DNA of 26,745 nt from JBDNBY01 sp039767595 (GTDB lineage: Bacteria > Pseudomonadota > Alphaproteobacteria > Rhodobacterales > Rhodobacteraceae): positions 1-26,745 of the forward strand of contig JBDNBY010000043.1 in assembly GCA_039767595.1 (NCBI GenBank). Reading direction: 5' to 3'. The notes below the pieces were generated by a model. That model was not told where the DNA came from. It saw only the letters and a program-made list of their open reading frames with translations, and ran no database searches. Below, one piece after another: positions 16,673-24,222 of this stretch. Numbering within the stretch: position 1 is the stretch's first letter; every line of letters begins with the position of its first letter. The position numbers and the translations under genes were made by a program.

Positions 16673-17412
16673 CCTGTCTTCCCGCATCAACCGATAAAAA
16701 ACTCGGCCTTGTGATTGATTTGGATACTTGCGTGGGCTGCCATGCCTGTGTTGTGTCGTGCAAAGGTTGGAATACCGAGAACTACGGCGCCCCCCTCTCG
16801 GACCAAGATGCCTATGGTGAAATGCCGCTGGGTACGTTTTTGAACCGTGTGCATTCGTATGAAATTCAACCCGATGACGGGGCAGCGCAATTGGCGCATT
16901 TTCCTAAATCCTGCTTGCATTGCGAGGATGCGCCTTGTGTGACGGTCTGCCCAACGGGGGCCAGTTACAAGCGCGTCGAAGATGGCATTGTGTTGGTCAA
17001 CGAAGTCGATTGTATCGGCTGCGGTCTATGCGCATGGGCCTGTCCTTATGGCGCGCGCGAGTTGGACGGCGAAGAAAAAGTCATGAAGAAATGCACGCTA
17101 TGTGTCGATCGCATTTACAATGAAAACTTGCCCGAAGAGGATCGCGTTCCAGCCTGCGTGCGCACCTGTCCCTCTGGTGCACGGCATTTCGGCGATTTTG
17201 CGGATCCCGATAGCCATGTGAGCCAACTTGTGGCCGAACGCGGTGGATTTGATTTGATGCCGGAAATGAAAACAAAGCCAGTCAACAAATATCTGCCGCC
17301 GCGCCTCAAAGATAAGATCACCACAGACAATCAGGCCCCCGCCCTTGAGCGCAAGGCCGATGGGGCAAATGGCTTTTTTGCTTGGCTCGATAAAACGTTG
17401 GAGAAACTCTAA
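16669..17412 (+). CDS. soeB: Four-cluster ferredoxin-type electron transfer subunit (SoeB)
   Basis: A 247-residue protein with four cysteine groups of the DmsB/NrfC/SoeB class: TCVGCHACVVSC, SCLHCEDAPCVTVCPTGA, DCIGCGLCAWACPYGA and KCTLCVDRI with ACVRTCPSGA. These ligate four iron-sulfur clusters that form a wire from the molybdenum subunit to the membrane anchor. There is no signal peptide. The ATG overlaps the soeA stop (ATGA) and its own TAA overlaps the soeC start (TAATG), so the three genes are tightly coupled. The length is typical. Confidence 0.9.
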   Translation: MTCLPASTDKKLGLVIDLDTCVGCHACVVSCKGWNTENYGAPLSDQDAYGEMPLGTFLNRVHSYEIQPDDGAAQLAHFPKSCLHCEDAPCVTVCPTGASYKRVEDGIVLVNEVDCIGCGLCAWACPYGARELDGEEKVMKKCTLCVDRIYNENLPEEDRVPACVRTCPSGARHFGDFADPDSHVSQLVAERGGFDLMPEMKTKPVNKYLPPRLKDKITTDNQAPALERKADGANGFFAWLDKTLEKL

Positions 17413-18284
17413 TGCATCCAGCACCTTCCGTTATTTTATTCACATCCCTCTCTGGGCTTGGATTTGGATTGTTGTTCTTTTTAGGGCTGGGCTTGCCAGC
17501 TTCGACGGGGCTTGTGGCGTTTGTGTTTTATGCGTTGGCCTATGCGTTGGCCGTGGGGGGATTGATCTTTTCGACCTTTCACTTGGGCCATCCTGAGCGG
17601 GCGCTCAAGGCGTTTTCGCAGTGGCGCTCGTCTTGGCTGAGCCGTGAGGCATGGCTTGCGGTCTTGGCGCTTTGTGTCACGGGGATCGGCGCGATTGGGC
17701 AAATCTTTTTCGACATCCGCCTCGATTTCGTGTCCTATCTTGGGGCCGCTCTTTCGATTGCGACGGTGTTTTCAACGGCGATGATCTATCGCCAATTGGC
17801 CACTGTGCCGCGCTGGCATAGCCCGTGGACGCCAGTTTTATTTTTGGGCTATTCCCTCGCTGGTGGGGCGCTGTTTGCGGGGCAAGTGGATATTGCACTG
17901 CCGGCGCTGTGCGTTTTGGCGGCGGCGCAAGTTGTGGCGTGGATCCATGGGGATCGTGCCTTTGCCCAAAGCGGCACAACGATTGGCACCGCCACGGGCC
18001 TTGGAGATCGCGGCACTGTGCGCGCCTTTGAGCCGCCGCACACTGGCACCAATTACCTTCTCAAGGAATTCGTCTATGTGGTGGGGCGCAAACATGCGGC
18101 CAAGCTGCGGATCATTGCCTTGATCCTATTTGCCGGAACGCCTGTGTTACTGCTGGCCCTGACGTTCAATCATATCCTCGCGGCGATCGCCGTTGTGGCC
18201 CATGTGGCCGGAGTGATCACGTCGCGCTGGCTATTTTTTGCGCAAGCTGAGCATGTCGTCGGGCTGTATTACGGCAAGCGATAA
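17412..18284 (+). CDS. soeC: DmsC-like membrane anchor and quinone-reactive subunit (SoeC)
   Basis: A 290-residue membrane protein with about eight hydrophobic helices and the DmsC-family segment IFSTFHLGHPERALKAFSQW around residues 55-74, followed by SWLSREAW. DmsC/NrfD-type subunits have no haem and exchange electrons with the quinone pool. As the third gene of soeABC it anchors the cytoplasmic SoeAB pair to the inner membrane. The gene ends 6 bases before a region of competing hairpins. The family call is firm; the sulfite role rests on the three-gene set. Confidence 0.87.
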   Translation: MHPAPSVILFTSLSGLGFGLLFFLGLGLPASTGLVAFVFYALAYALAVGGLIFSTFHLGHPERALKAFSQWRSSWLSREAWLAVLALCVTGIGAIGQIFFDIRLDFVSYLGAALSIATVFSTAMIYRQLATVPRWHSPWTPVLFLGYSLAGGALFAGQVDIALPALCVLAAAQVVAWIHGDRAFAQSGTTIGTATGLGDRGTVRAFEPPHTGTNYLLKEFVYVVGRKHAAKLRIIALILFAGTPVLLLALTFNHILAAIAVVAHVAGVITSRWLFFAQAEHVVGLYYGKR

Positions 18285-18290
18285 GAGCTG

Positions 18291-18326
18291 TCTTGAGATA
18301 TGGTGCGTCTTGTTCTCAAGACGCAC
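18291..18326 (+). terminator. Hairpin downstream of soeC with an alternative pairing
   Basis: GTGCGTCTTG at 18303-18312 pairs perfectly with CAAGACGCAC at 18317-18326 (10 pairs, loop TTCT). TCTTGAGA at 18291-18298 is also perfectly complementary to TCTCAAGA at 18314-18321, and the two pairings exclude each other. No T-run follows directly, so it is either a transcript 3'-end stabiliser or a weak or factor-dependent terminator. Confidence 0.55.
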
Positions 18327-18650
18327 ATGGTACTTTGAACATCCCTTTTTGTTGGATCGAGACATCTGTTTGGCCCTCTACGCGGTGCTAACGATCGCGT
18401 TTTTTTGGGTGCTACACTTTTTGTTTTTAACGAAGGAATGCCTGTTGAGTGTGCCGGCGTCCCATGTGTTTTTCGTTTTTTATTTTTAAAACAATTACTT
18501 AGATTGAGTGATCGTCACGGACGACAGCAATAAATATATCCCTTTCGATTTTCGTCAACATCGGTTACACCCGCCCTTGCGGGTTAGCACTATGCCGTCT
18601 GTCGCGAGACGGCCCGTGGATGTGGGAGTGATCATCCAATATCGCGATCA
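18327..18650 (+). other. Gene-free AT-rich stretch and structured leader of the helicase gene
   Basis: No convincing coding sequence lies here; an 83-codon frame (18238-18489) overlaps the end of soeC and looks random. The stretch has long T-runs (18400-18406, 18460-18490) and three hairpins in line: TCGTC/GACGA at 18512-18524 (loop ACG), ACCCGC/GCGGGT at 18569-18584 (loop CCTT), and GCCGTCT/AGACGGC at 18594-18613 (six-base loop). A weak terminator-like stem, ACGCG/CGCGT at 18380-18400 running into T7, may end soeABC transcripts. The three hairpins lie upstream of the DEAD-box helicase and probably form its 5' untranslated region; a small RNA is the alternative. Confidence 0.45.
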
Positions 18651-20687
18651 ATGGGTCACTGTTCCATCGGGGAACGCGCACCCCGAAACAGTATTGAGAT
18701 TATCTTGAAAAATGCACTTAAAGTCGCGCTTGAAAAGCGTGAGTATACACAATTGACACCTGTTCAAATGGACGTGTCAAACCCTGACTTAAATGACAGC
18801 GATTTGTTAGTATCCGCGCAAACAGGCTCGGGAAAAACCGTTGGGTTTGGTTTGGCAATTGCCCCCACTTTGTTGGGAGAGGCTGAGGCGTTTGAACGCG
18901 CTGGGCCGCCGCTGGGCCTTGTGATTGCGCCGACGCGCGAATTGGCGATGCAGGTGAAACGCGAGTTGAACTGGCTCTATGCCGAGGCGGGCGTTGTCAT
19001 GGCATCCTGCGTGGGCGGTATGGATATGCGCGACGAGCGGCGCAGTTTGGATCGCGGGGCGCATATTGTTGTGGCCACGCCGGGCCGCCTTCGGGATCAC
19101 ATCATGCGCGGGGCGATTGATCTGACGCAAATCCGTGCCGTCGTGCTGGATGAGGCGGACGAAATGCTGGATTTGGGATTTTCCGAAGATCTCGAGATGA
19201 TCCTAAGCAACACGCCGGACACGCGCCGCACTCTGTTATTCTCGGCCACGGTGCCGAAAGGGATTGTGCATCTGGCCAAGAAATATCAATCCGACGCCGT
19301 TCGAATTACGACCGCCGCCAATAGTTCGCAACATTCGGACATTGAATATCACGCCGTTGAAGTGAATAAACACGATGGCGAGAATGCGATCATTAATGTG
19401 CTGCGCTATCATGAGGCGCCCAATGCGATTGTGTTTGCCAATACCCGTGCCACTGTGGGCCGTTTGACGACGCGGCTGTCTAATCGGGGGTTTTCGGTTG
19501 TGTGTTTGTCAGGTGAGCTGTCTCAAAGCGAACGCTCGCATGCGCTTCAGGCGATGCGCGATGGCCGTGCGCGCATTTGTGTCGCCACAGATGTGGCCGC
19601 ACGTGGGATCGATTTGCCGAAATTGGATCTTGTGGTGCATGCCGAATTGCCATCGAATCATGAAACTTTGTTGCACCGTTCAGGCCGGACAGGCCGCGCA
19701 GGGCGCAAGGGGACCTCGGTTTTAATTGTGCCGCCAAATGCACGTCGCAAAGCCGAGCGTATTTTGCAAAGCGCTAAGGTTAAGGCCGATTGGCGGGGAT
19801 CGCCCTCCGCAGATGATGTGATCGCCAAGGATCACGAGCGCCTGTTACAAGACGATGTATGGAGCGCCGAGATTGATCCCAAGCATAGCGATATGATCGC
19901 CAAATTGCTGGAGCTACACGGCGCCGAGCGCGTGGCCGCCGCATTCTTAGAGACGTATAATGCGCGGTTGTCTGCGCCTGAGGATATCTCTCAAGTGATT
20001 GCGCAGGCTCCGGCACGGCGTGAAAAGAAATCGCACGAAGATTTTGGGCCAAGCACATGGTTTAAATTGGCCAAAGGGCGCCAAGATGGCCTGTCGCCAG
20101 GGCAGATCGTTCCAATGCTCTGTGTCGCTGGTGATATCACAAAGGCCGATATCGGGGCGATACGTTTGCAAGGCGATCATACCTTTGTTGAATTGCGCAC
20201 GGCGGCGTCGGATGGCTTTGTCAAGGCGATCGGCCCCTCTGGCGCAGTCGAAGGCGCAGCGATGGAGGCGCTCTCTTATGTGCCGGATATTCCGCCGGCC
20301 CCGCGCGATCGTGCCTTTGGAAAACCGAACCGTCCAGGCGGCAAGCCAAGCGCAGGGTTCAAACCAAAGGAGCACCGCAAAAGCGGCGCACCGCACGGCA
20401 AACCCGCGTTCGAAGGCAAAGAGCGCAAGCCAAAATCAAGGGCGGCGCGCGAGCTTCCGGAGGGGGTAGTGACGCCATTACGCCCCAAAGCGCCAGCGAA
20501 AAAGCCAGCGCTTTCCGTGGGCGGTGCGCCCAGTGCCCCTAAATCACCGCGCCCCGCCGCAGGTAAGCCCAACGCCGCGCCGCAAAGCCCCAAAAAGGGT
20601 AAATTCAATAGCAAGAAAAACAAAGCCCGCCGCGCGGACCCGCAATCGCAAAATGGTGGGGGTGCTGCACCGCGGCGCAGGCCGTAA
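18651..20687 (+). CDS. DEAD-box ATP-dependent RNA helicase with DbpA-type RNA-binding domain
   Basis: A protein of up to 678 residues. Q motif LTPVQ (35-39), Walker A AQTGSGKT (56-63), PTRELAMQV, TPGRLRDHI, LDEADEMLDLGF, SATVP, then the second RecA domain with VFANTRATVGRL, ATDVAARGID and HRSGRTGRAGRKG. A DbpA/CsdA-type RNA-binding domain follows near TWFKLAKGRQDGLSPGQIV, and the last 130 residues are a low-complexity tail rich in Lys, Pro and Ala. It unwinds structured RNA in ribosome assembly or cold adaptation. The start is uncertain: ATG 18651 has no ribosome-binding site, and the conserved part begins near IEIILKNALK, where only TTG (18705) or ATT (18693) are available. It stands alone as a transcription unit. 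Confidence 0.9.
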   Translation: MGHCSIGERAPRNSIEIILKNALKVALEKREYTQLTPVQMDVSNPDLNDSDLLVSAQTGSGKTVGFGLAIAPTLLGEAEAFERAGPPLGLVIAPTRELAMQVKRELNWLYAEAGVVMASCVGGMDMRDERRSLDRGAHIVVATPGRLRDHIMRGAIDLTQIRAVVLDEADEMLDLGFSEDLEMILSNTPDTRRTLLFSATVPKGIVHLAKKYQSDAVRITTAANSSQHSDIEYHAVEVNKHDGENAIINVLRYHEAPNAIVFANTRATVGRLTTRLSNRGFSVVCLSGELSQSERSHALQAMRDGRARICVATDVAARGIDLPKLDLVVHAELPSNHETLLHRSGRTGRAGRKGTSVLIVPPNARRKAERILQSAKVKADWRGSPSADDVIAKDHERLLQDDVWSAEIDPKHSDMIAKLLELHGAERVAAAFLETYNARLSAPEDISQVIAQAPARREKKSHEDFGPSTWFKLAKGRQDGLSPGQIVPMLCVAGDITKADIGAIRLQGDHTFVELRTAASDGFVKAIGPSGAVEGAAMEALSYVPDIPPAPRDRAFGKPNRPGGKPSAGFKPKEHRKSGAPHGKPAFEGKERKPKSRAARELPEGVVTPLRPKAPAKKPALSVGGAPSAPKSPRPAAGKPNAAPQSPKKGKFNSKKNKARRADPQSQNGGGAAPRRRP

Positions 20688-20714
20688 CGTTACGTGCGGT
20701 CGTTGTGTTCGTTC

Positions 20715-20739
20715 TGTCACAATGACATGTTAATTTTTT
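20715..20739 (+). terminator. Weak intrinsic terminator candidate after the helicase gene
   Basis: TGTCA at 20715-20719 pairs with TGACA at 20723-20727, followed six bases later by T6 at 20734-20739. The stem is short and AT-rich. A perfect 12-base palindrome, CGTAACGTTACG at 20683-20694, overlaps the helicase stop codon just upstream and may add to 3'-end folding. Confidence 0.35.
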
Positions 20740-20766
20740 GAAAGGTGTCAAAATCCTTACTAGACT
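20738..20766 (+). promoter_or_regulatory. Candidate promoter of the glycosyltransferase-4 gene
   Basis: TTGAAA at 20738-20743 and TAGACT at 20761-20766 are separated by 17 bases, with five and four of six consensus matches. It is the only reasonable promoter pair seen between the helicase stop and the next gene. Confidence 0.4.
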
Positions 20767-20826
20767 CGGCGGCAAATACTACTAAAGTTAACTTAGGGAT
20801 GTATTTAGTATGTGGGGAAACACGCG

Positions 20827-21921
20827 ATGATGAACTACTTATATACCGCCCTTTCGGGCGTGATTGTGAGTTTTACTCTCGCGGTTATATTTATTGCTAT
20901 ATTTCGCTTTCGCCGTATTGATGATCCGAGTTTGATGCTCAAGCGCGCCGCGCATGACAATCCGACGTCTCGTCTGGGTGGTCTTGCCGTATGTATATCA
21001 GCTGTTTTTGCCATTTGGCTTGGCAGTGGGCAATTGCAGTTTTATATCTTTTTAGCAGCTTTACCTATTTTTGTTGCAGGTTTACTCGAGGATATGCGCC
21101 ACCCTTTGCAGCCAAAGTTACGGCTCCTGCTGGGCGCGATCTCAGCGGGGATTTTCATAGGATTTGAAGGTGTTTGGATCCAAGGGGTAGACGTGCCAGC
21201 GCTTGATATCATTCTGGCAGTATCTCCGATCGGCTGGCTATTTACGGCGTTTTGTATCGTGGCCTTGATCAATGCAGTGAACTTTATCGACGGCATTAAC
21301 GGTTTAGCCTCTGGAAAATCACTGGTGGTTGCCTTTGCGATTGGGGCTCTTGCGATTGAGTATAATGAGCCTAACATTTTGATGCTTGCCGTAGCTTTGT
21401 TTTCGGCGACGCTAGGGCTTTTTATGTTGAATTTTCCCGCGGGTCGCATTTTTATGGGGGATGCGGGGGCCTATACGCTTGGGTTTTTATTTGCCGTCGC
21501 GTTGATTACAATTCAGCACAAGCATCCTGAAATTTCACCTTGGGCGATCGTTCTAATTATCTTTTGGCCCTTGGCCGATATGGCGCATTCCATTTTGCGC
21601 CGCCGCTTGACCAAAAAACGCTCGGATAAGCCAGACATGATGCATATGCATCATGTTGTGATGCGGTCCTTAGCGGTGTTGTCTGGGGGGCGGCTTAGCC
21701 GTCGTGAGGCAAACCCTGCAGCGACTGCAGTGATTTTGCCTCTCTCGTTATTGCCTGTCGTGGCCGGATATATCGCACGCGAAAATACTATTGCATGTAT
21801 TGTGTTGTTCGGGGTGTTTTTGTTGGCTTTTGCAGGTCTTTATGCGGGCCTTGTGAGATTGTCGAACAAACGCGGCGGTGAGAGTGCCGTTTTGTCAAAA
21901 TTGATCCACGCCTGCCTGTAA
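20827..21921 (+). CDS. Glycosyltransferase family 4 (WecA/MraY superfamily) polyprenyl-phosphate sugar-1-phosphate transferase
   Basis: A protein of about 364 residues with around ten membrane helices. Family motifs seen: DNPTSRLGGLAV near the N-terminus, LEDMRHPLQPKLRL in the place of the DDxxD motif (with Glu for the first Asp), NAVNFIDGINGLASG, RIFMGDAGAYTLGF and, late, MMHMHHVVMR as the histidine motif. Such enzymes move a sugar-1-phosphate from UDP-sugar to undecaprenyl phosphate at the inner membrane and start O-antigen, capsule or exopolysaccharide units. ATG 20827 follows GGGGAAA at a good distance; GTG 20812 and ATG 20830 are alternatives. No polysaccharide cluster surrounds it, so the sugar and the polymer are unknown. 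Confidence 0.85.
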   Translation: MMNYLYTALSGVIVSFTLAVIFIAIFRFRRIDDPSLMLKRAAHDNPTSRLGGLAVCISAVFAIWLGSGQLQFYIFLAALPIFVAGLLEDMRHPLQPKLRLLLGAISAGIFIGFEGVWIQGVDVPALDIILAVSPIGWLFTAFCIVALINAVNFIDGINGLASGKSLVVAFAIGALAIEYNEPNILMLAVALFSATLGLFMLNFPAGRIFMGDAGAYTLGFLFAVALITIQHKHPEISPWAIVLIIFWPLADMAHSILRRRLTKKRSDKPDMMHMHHVVMRSLAVLSGGRLSRREANPAATAVILPLSLLPVVAGYIARENTIACIVLFGVFLLAFAGLYAGLVRLSNKRGGESAVLSKLIHACL

Positions 21922-22082
21922 GGACGGGTTGACCTGCAGATGTCGCAATTGGGCATTGATGACGTAAATGCGCCAAACGGACCAAACAGCCTAAAACAGA
22001 AATGAATTGCAATCTAATTGGTCTGAGAATTCTACGCATTTTGGACATTACTTTTTTGCGTTCAATGCTAGTTCCTCGTTCA

Positions 22083-22096
22083 TGCAAGCGCTTGCA
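22083..22096. promoter_or_regulatory. Perfect LacI-family operator palindrome
   Basis: TGCAAGCGCTTGCA is an exact 14-base palindrome with the central CG and flanking pattern of LacI/GalR-family operators. It lies 30 bases before the ATG of the DmdA-like gene and just before its ribosome-binding site, a position suited to repression. Which regulator binds it is unknown; the LacI-family gene at 12705 has a different-looking repeat at its own promoter. Confidence 0.65.
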
Positions 22097-22125
22097 CAGC
22101 GCGGATTGGTTTTGGAGGATGACCT

Positions 22126-23271
22126 ATGACACAACAGATCGAAGATTTTGGCTTTGGCACACAAATTCGCAAATCACCCTATTTTGACGCGACGGTCCGC
22201 TGGGGCGCTCAAGGGTTTTCTGTCTATAACCACATGTACATTCCACGCGATTTCGGCGATCCCGAGCAAAACTTTTGGAATCTCGTGAATGAAGCGATCC
22301 TGTGTGACGTTGCGGTGGAGCGCCAAGTGGAAATCACCGGCCCAGATGCTGCGCAATTTGTGCAAATGTTGACGCCGCGCAATCTGTCAAAAATGGCCGT
22401 GGGGCAATGTAAGTATATTTTGATCACCAATGCCGATGGCGGTCTTTTGAATGACCCGATTTTACTACGCTTGGCGGAAAACCATTTTTGGATTTCCTTG
22501 GCGGATAGTGATATTTTGCTATGGGCTCAGGGCTTGGCCGTAAACTCTGGCCTCGATGTCTATATCCACGAACCGGACGTCTCGCCGCTACAATTGCAGG
22601 GGCCAAAATCTGGCTTGGTCATGCAGGCTCTCTTTGGCGAAGAGATCAACGATTTGAAATACTACTGGCTGCGCGAGTTGGAGCTGGACGGGATCCCACT
22701 TGTTGTGTCACGCACAGGATGGTCGAGCGAGCTTGGCTATGAAATATATCTGCGCGACGGCAGCCGCGGCAATGAATTATGGGAGCGGATCATGGCCACT
22801 GGCATGGAGTTTGGCCTCAAGCCCGGGCACACCTCCTCTATTCGCCGGATCGAGGGGGGGATGCTCTCGTATCATGCGGATGCGGATATGCACACAAACC
22901 CGTTTGAGCTGGGGTTGGGCCGTCTTGTCGATCTTGAAATGGACGCTGCGTTTATCGGCAAAGCCGCGCTGCAAAAGATCAAGGACGAGGGGCCCAAGCG
23001 TTCGCAAATCGGCCTGATCATTGACGCCGATCCGCTCACAGGGCCCAATACGAAATTTTGGGATGTGCGCCTGAACGCAGATGTGATTGGCAAAGTCACT
23101 TCGGCCGTGTATTCACCGCGCCTAAAGAAGAACATCGCACTGGCCATGGTCGAGGCTCAGCATGCGCATTTGGGAACACAAGTCAGCGTCTTAATGACGG
23201 GCGGTGAGGCACAGGCCACCATGGTCGAGCGCCCGTTCTATGATCCCAAAAAGAGCATCGCAGCGGCCTAA
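22126..23271 (+). CDS. GcvT-family, DMSP-demethylase-like (DmdA-like) tetrahydrofolate-dependent protein
   Basis: A 381-residue protein of the aminomethyltransferase fold. Seen: GFSVYNHMYIPRDFG, DVAVERQVEITGPDAAQFVQ, GGLLNDPILLRLAENHFWIS, HEPDVSPLQLQGPKSG and a C-terminal barrel with VYSPRLKKNIALAMVEAQH. These blocks recall DmdA, which moves a methyl group from dimethylsulfoniopropionate to tetrahydrofolate, more than true glycine-cleavage T protein, which would have gcvH and gcvP neighbours. The start has GGAGG eight bases upstream. Whether it is DmdA itself or a relative acting on another methylated compound cannot be settled by eye. It is followed after 23 bases by the OsmC-family gene and sits behind a LacI-type operator. 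Confidence 0.75.
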   Translation: MTQQIEDFGFGTQIRKSPYFDATVRWGAQGFSVYNHMYIPRDFGDPEQNFWNLVNEAILCDVAVERQVEITGPDAAQFVQMLTPRNLSKMAVGQCKYILITNADGGLLNDPILLRLAENHFWISLADSDILLWAQGLAVNSGLDVYIHEPDVSPLQLQGPKSGLVMQALFGEEINDLKYYWLRELELDGIPLVVSRTGWSSELGYEIYLRDGSRGNELWERIMATGMEFGLKPGHTSSIRRIEGGMLSYHADADMHTNPFELGLGRLVDLEMDAAFIGKAALQKIKDEGPKRSQIGLIIDADPLTGPNTKFWDVRLNADVIGKVTSAVYSPRLKKNIALAMVEAQHAHLGTQVSVLMTGGEAQATMVERPFYDPKKSIAAA

Positions 23272-23294
23272 GTCCAAGCGTAAGGGGAACCTAT

Positions 23295-23744
23295 ATGTCT
23301 GATCTCGCAATTGAACTGCATTGGCACCGCCAAGAGGCAAAGTTTGAGGCCGGTAAATACTCGGCCGAACATACGGTCACGTATAATAGCGATCATCAAG
23401 TGGTCGCAGACGCCGCCCCCGATTGGGGCGGCGCGTCTGGAAACACCAATCCAGAACAGGCTTTGGCCGCGGCCCTCTCGAGCTGTCACATGATGACGTT
23501 TTTGGCGTTATGCGCCAAGGCAGGATGGCCTGTGGCCAGCTATCATGACTTTGCCGAGGCACATTTGGGCAAAAGCCCCAAGGGCCTCATGTGTGTCACG
23601 CGTATTGATCTAAATCCTGTGGTGCAGTTTGACACAGGCTTTGACGTGGATGCGAAAAAGCTATCGGATATGCAAGACCGCGCGCATCGCTACTGCTTTG
23701 TGGCCAATTCGCTTGCCGATTTCGTCGAAGTGAATGTCGCCTAG
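23295..23744 (+). CDS. OsmC/Ohr-family protein
   Basis: A 149-residue protein of the OsmC fold. The two redox cysteine regions are visible: ALSSCHMMTFLALCAKAGW (peroxidatic cysteine, SSCHM) and HRYCFVANS near the C-terminus. The family reduces organic peroxides with a lipoyl or thiol partner, although divergent members have other roles. AAGGGGAA precedes the ATG. It lies 23 bases behind the DmdA-like gene and ends just before a strong terminator, so the two form a short operon. A link between C1 or DMSP-like metabolism and peroxide defence is inference from this pairing. Confidence 0.87.
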   Translation: MSDLAIELHWHRQEAKFEAGKYSAEHTVTYNSDHQVVADAAPDWGGASGNTNPEQALAAALSSCHMMTFLALCAKAGWPVASYHDFAEAHLGKSPKGLMCVTRIDLNPVVQFDTGFDVDAKKLSDMQDRAHRYCFVANSLADFVEVNVA

Positions 23745-23776
23745 GATCGAGGATCTTAGCGATCAAGTATCTCCTA

Positions 23777-23808
23777 CAGCCTGCCCCATGGGGTGGGCTG
23801 TTTCCTTT
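23777..23808 (+). terminator. Strong intrinsic terminator after the OsmC gene
   Basis: An almost complete inverted repeat at 23777-23800: CAGCC then CCCC on the left, GGGG then GGCTG on the right, joined by two G-U pairs, followed by TTTCCTTTAT. It starts 32 bases after the OsmC stop and just before the transposase remnant. Confidence 0.8.
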
Positions 23809-23810
23809 AT

Positions 23811-23960
23811 TGGTTGAACGGCGTCGAACCATATGCCTACCTCAAGGCGGCACTCGAGGCCATCGCAGCGGGCCATCTCGCCGCGCGCATCGACGGGCTC
23901 ATGCCGTGGAGCTATCCTTCCAACCCAAGAACACAAAGATTGGCGGCCAACCGTGAGTAA
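23811..23960 (+). mobile_element. Remnant of an IS66-family transposase (C-terminal end only)
   Basis: The frame from 23811 reads LNGVEPYAYLKAALEAIAAG, then HLAARIDGLMPWSY and a TAA at 23958-23960. This is the typical C-terminal tail of IS66-family TnpC (L-N-G-x-x-P-x-A-Y-L, then I-D-x-L-x-P-W). Nothing recognisable as the catalytic core, TnpA or TnpB lies upstream; the similarity starts right after the OsmC terminator, so the rest has been lost. No terminal inverted repeat was identified. It marks an old insertion or rearrangement point. Confidence 0.8.
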
Positions 23961-24222
23961 ACTGAAGGACGCGCAAAGCGCCATCGAAATACAGGCGGGA
24001 CAGCTCGTAGCCCTTCAAATGCTGTTGGAATGCGTGTTGGCACAGGGCACCCGTACAAAGATGCTCGATGAGCAGACTCTTGCTTAGATCCTTGATCAGG
24101 GCATCCCGACAGTCCAAAATAACAAAAACATGAATGAACGTGAAAGCTATGGCGCCAGCACCGTGCTGACCAGTTCCGCTAGCACCATAAACCGCGCAAA
24201 AAATTCTGGAATTTTCACTTAG
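23953..24222 (+). pseudogene. Short unknown ORF broken by an in-frame amber codon
   Basis: From GTG at 23953 the frame gives VSKLKDAQSAIEIQAGQLVA and continues to TAG at 24085-24087. The same frame then stays open for 44 more codons to TAG at 24220-24222 (ILDQGIPTVQNN ... NSGIFT). The first part looks like a helical, coiled-coil-prone segment; no family was recognised. It overlaps the transposase tail by eight bases and has no good ribosome-binding site. Either it is a small gene inactivated by one nonsense change, or the lower part is unrelated sequence that happens to be open. Confidence 0.35.

Noticed and set aside
18238..18489. An 83-codon frame across the end of soeC
   Set aside because: It overlaps soeC, and its hydrophobic end arises from T-runs in AT-rich spacer; no homologous pattern recognised.
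20683..20694. 12-base palindrome CGTAACGTTACG as a regulator site
   Set aside because: It overlaps the helicase stop codon, is far from a start, and is more likely part of the transcript's 3' end.
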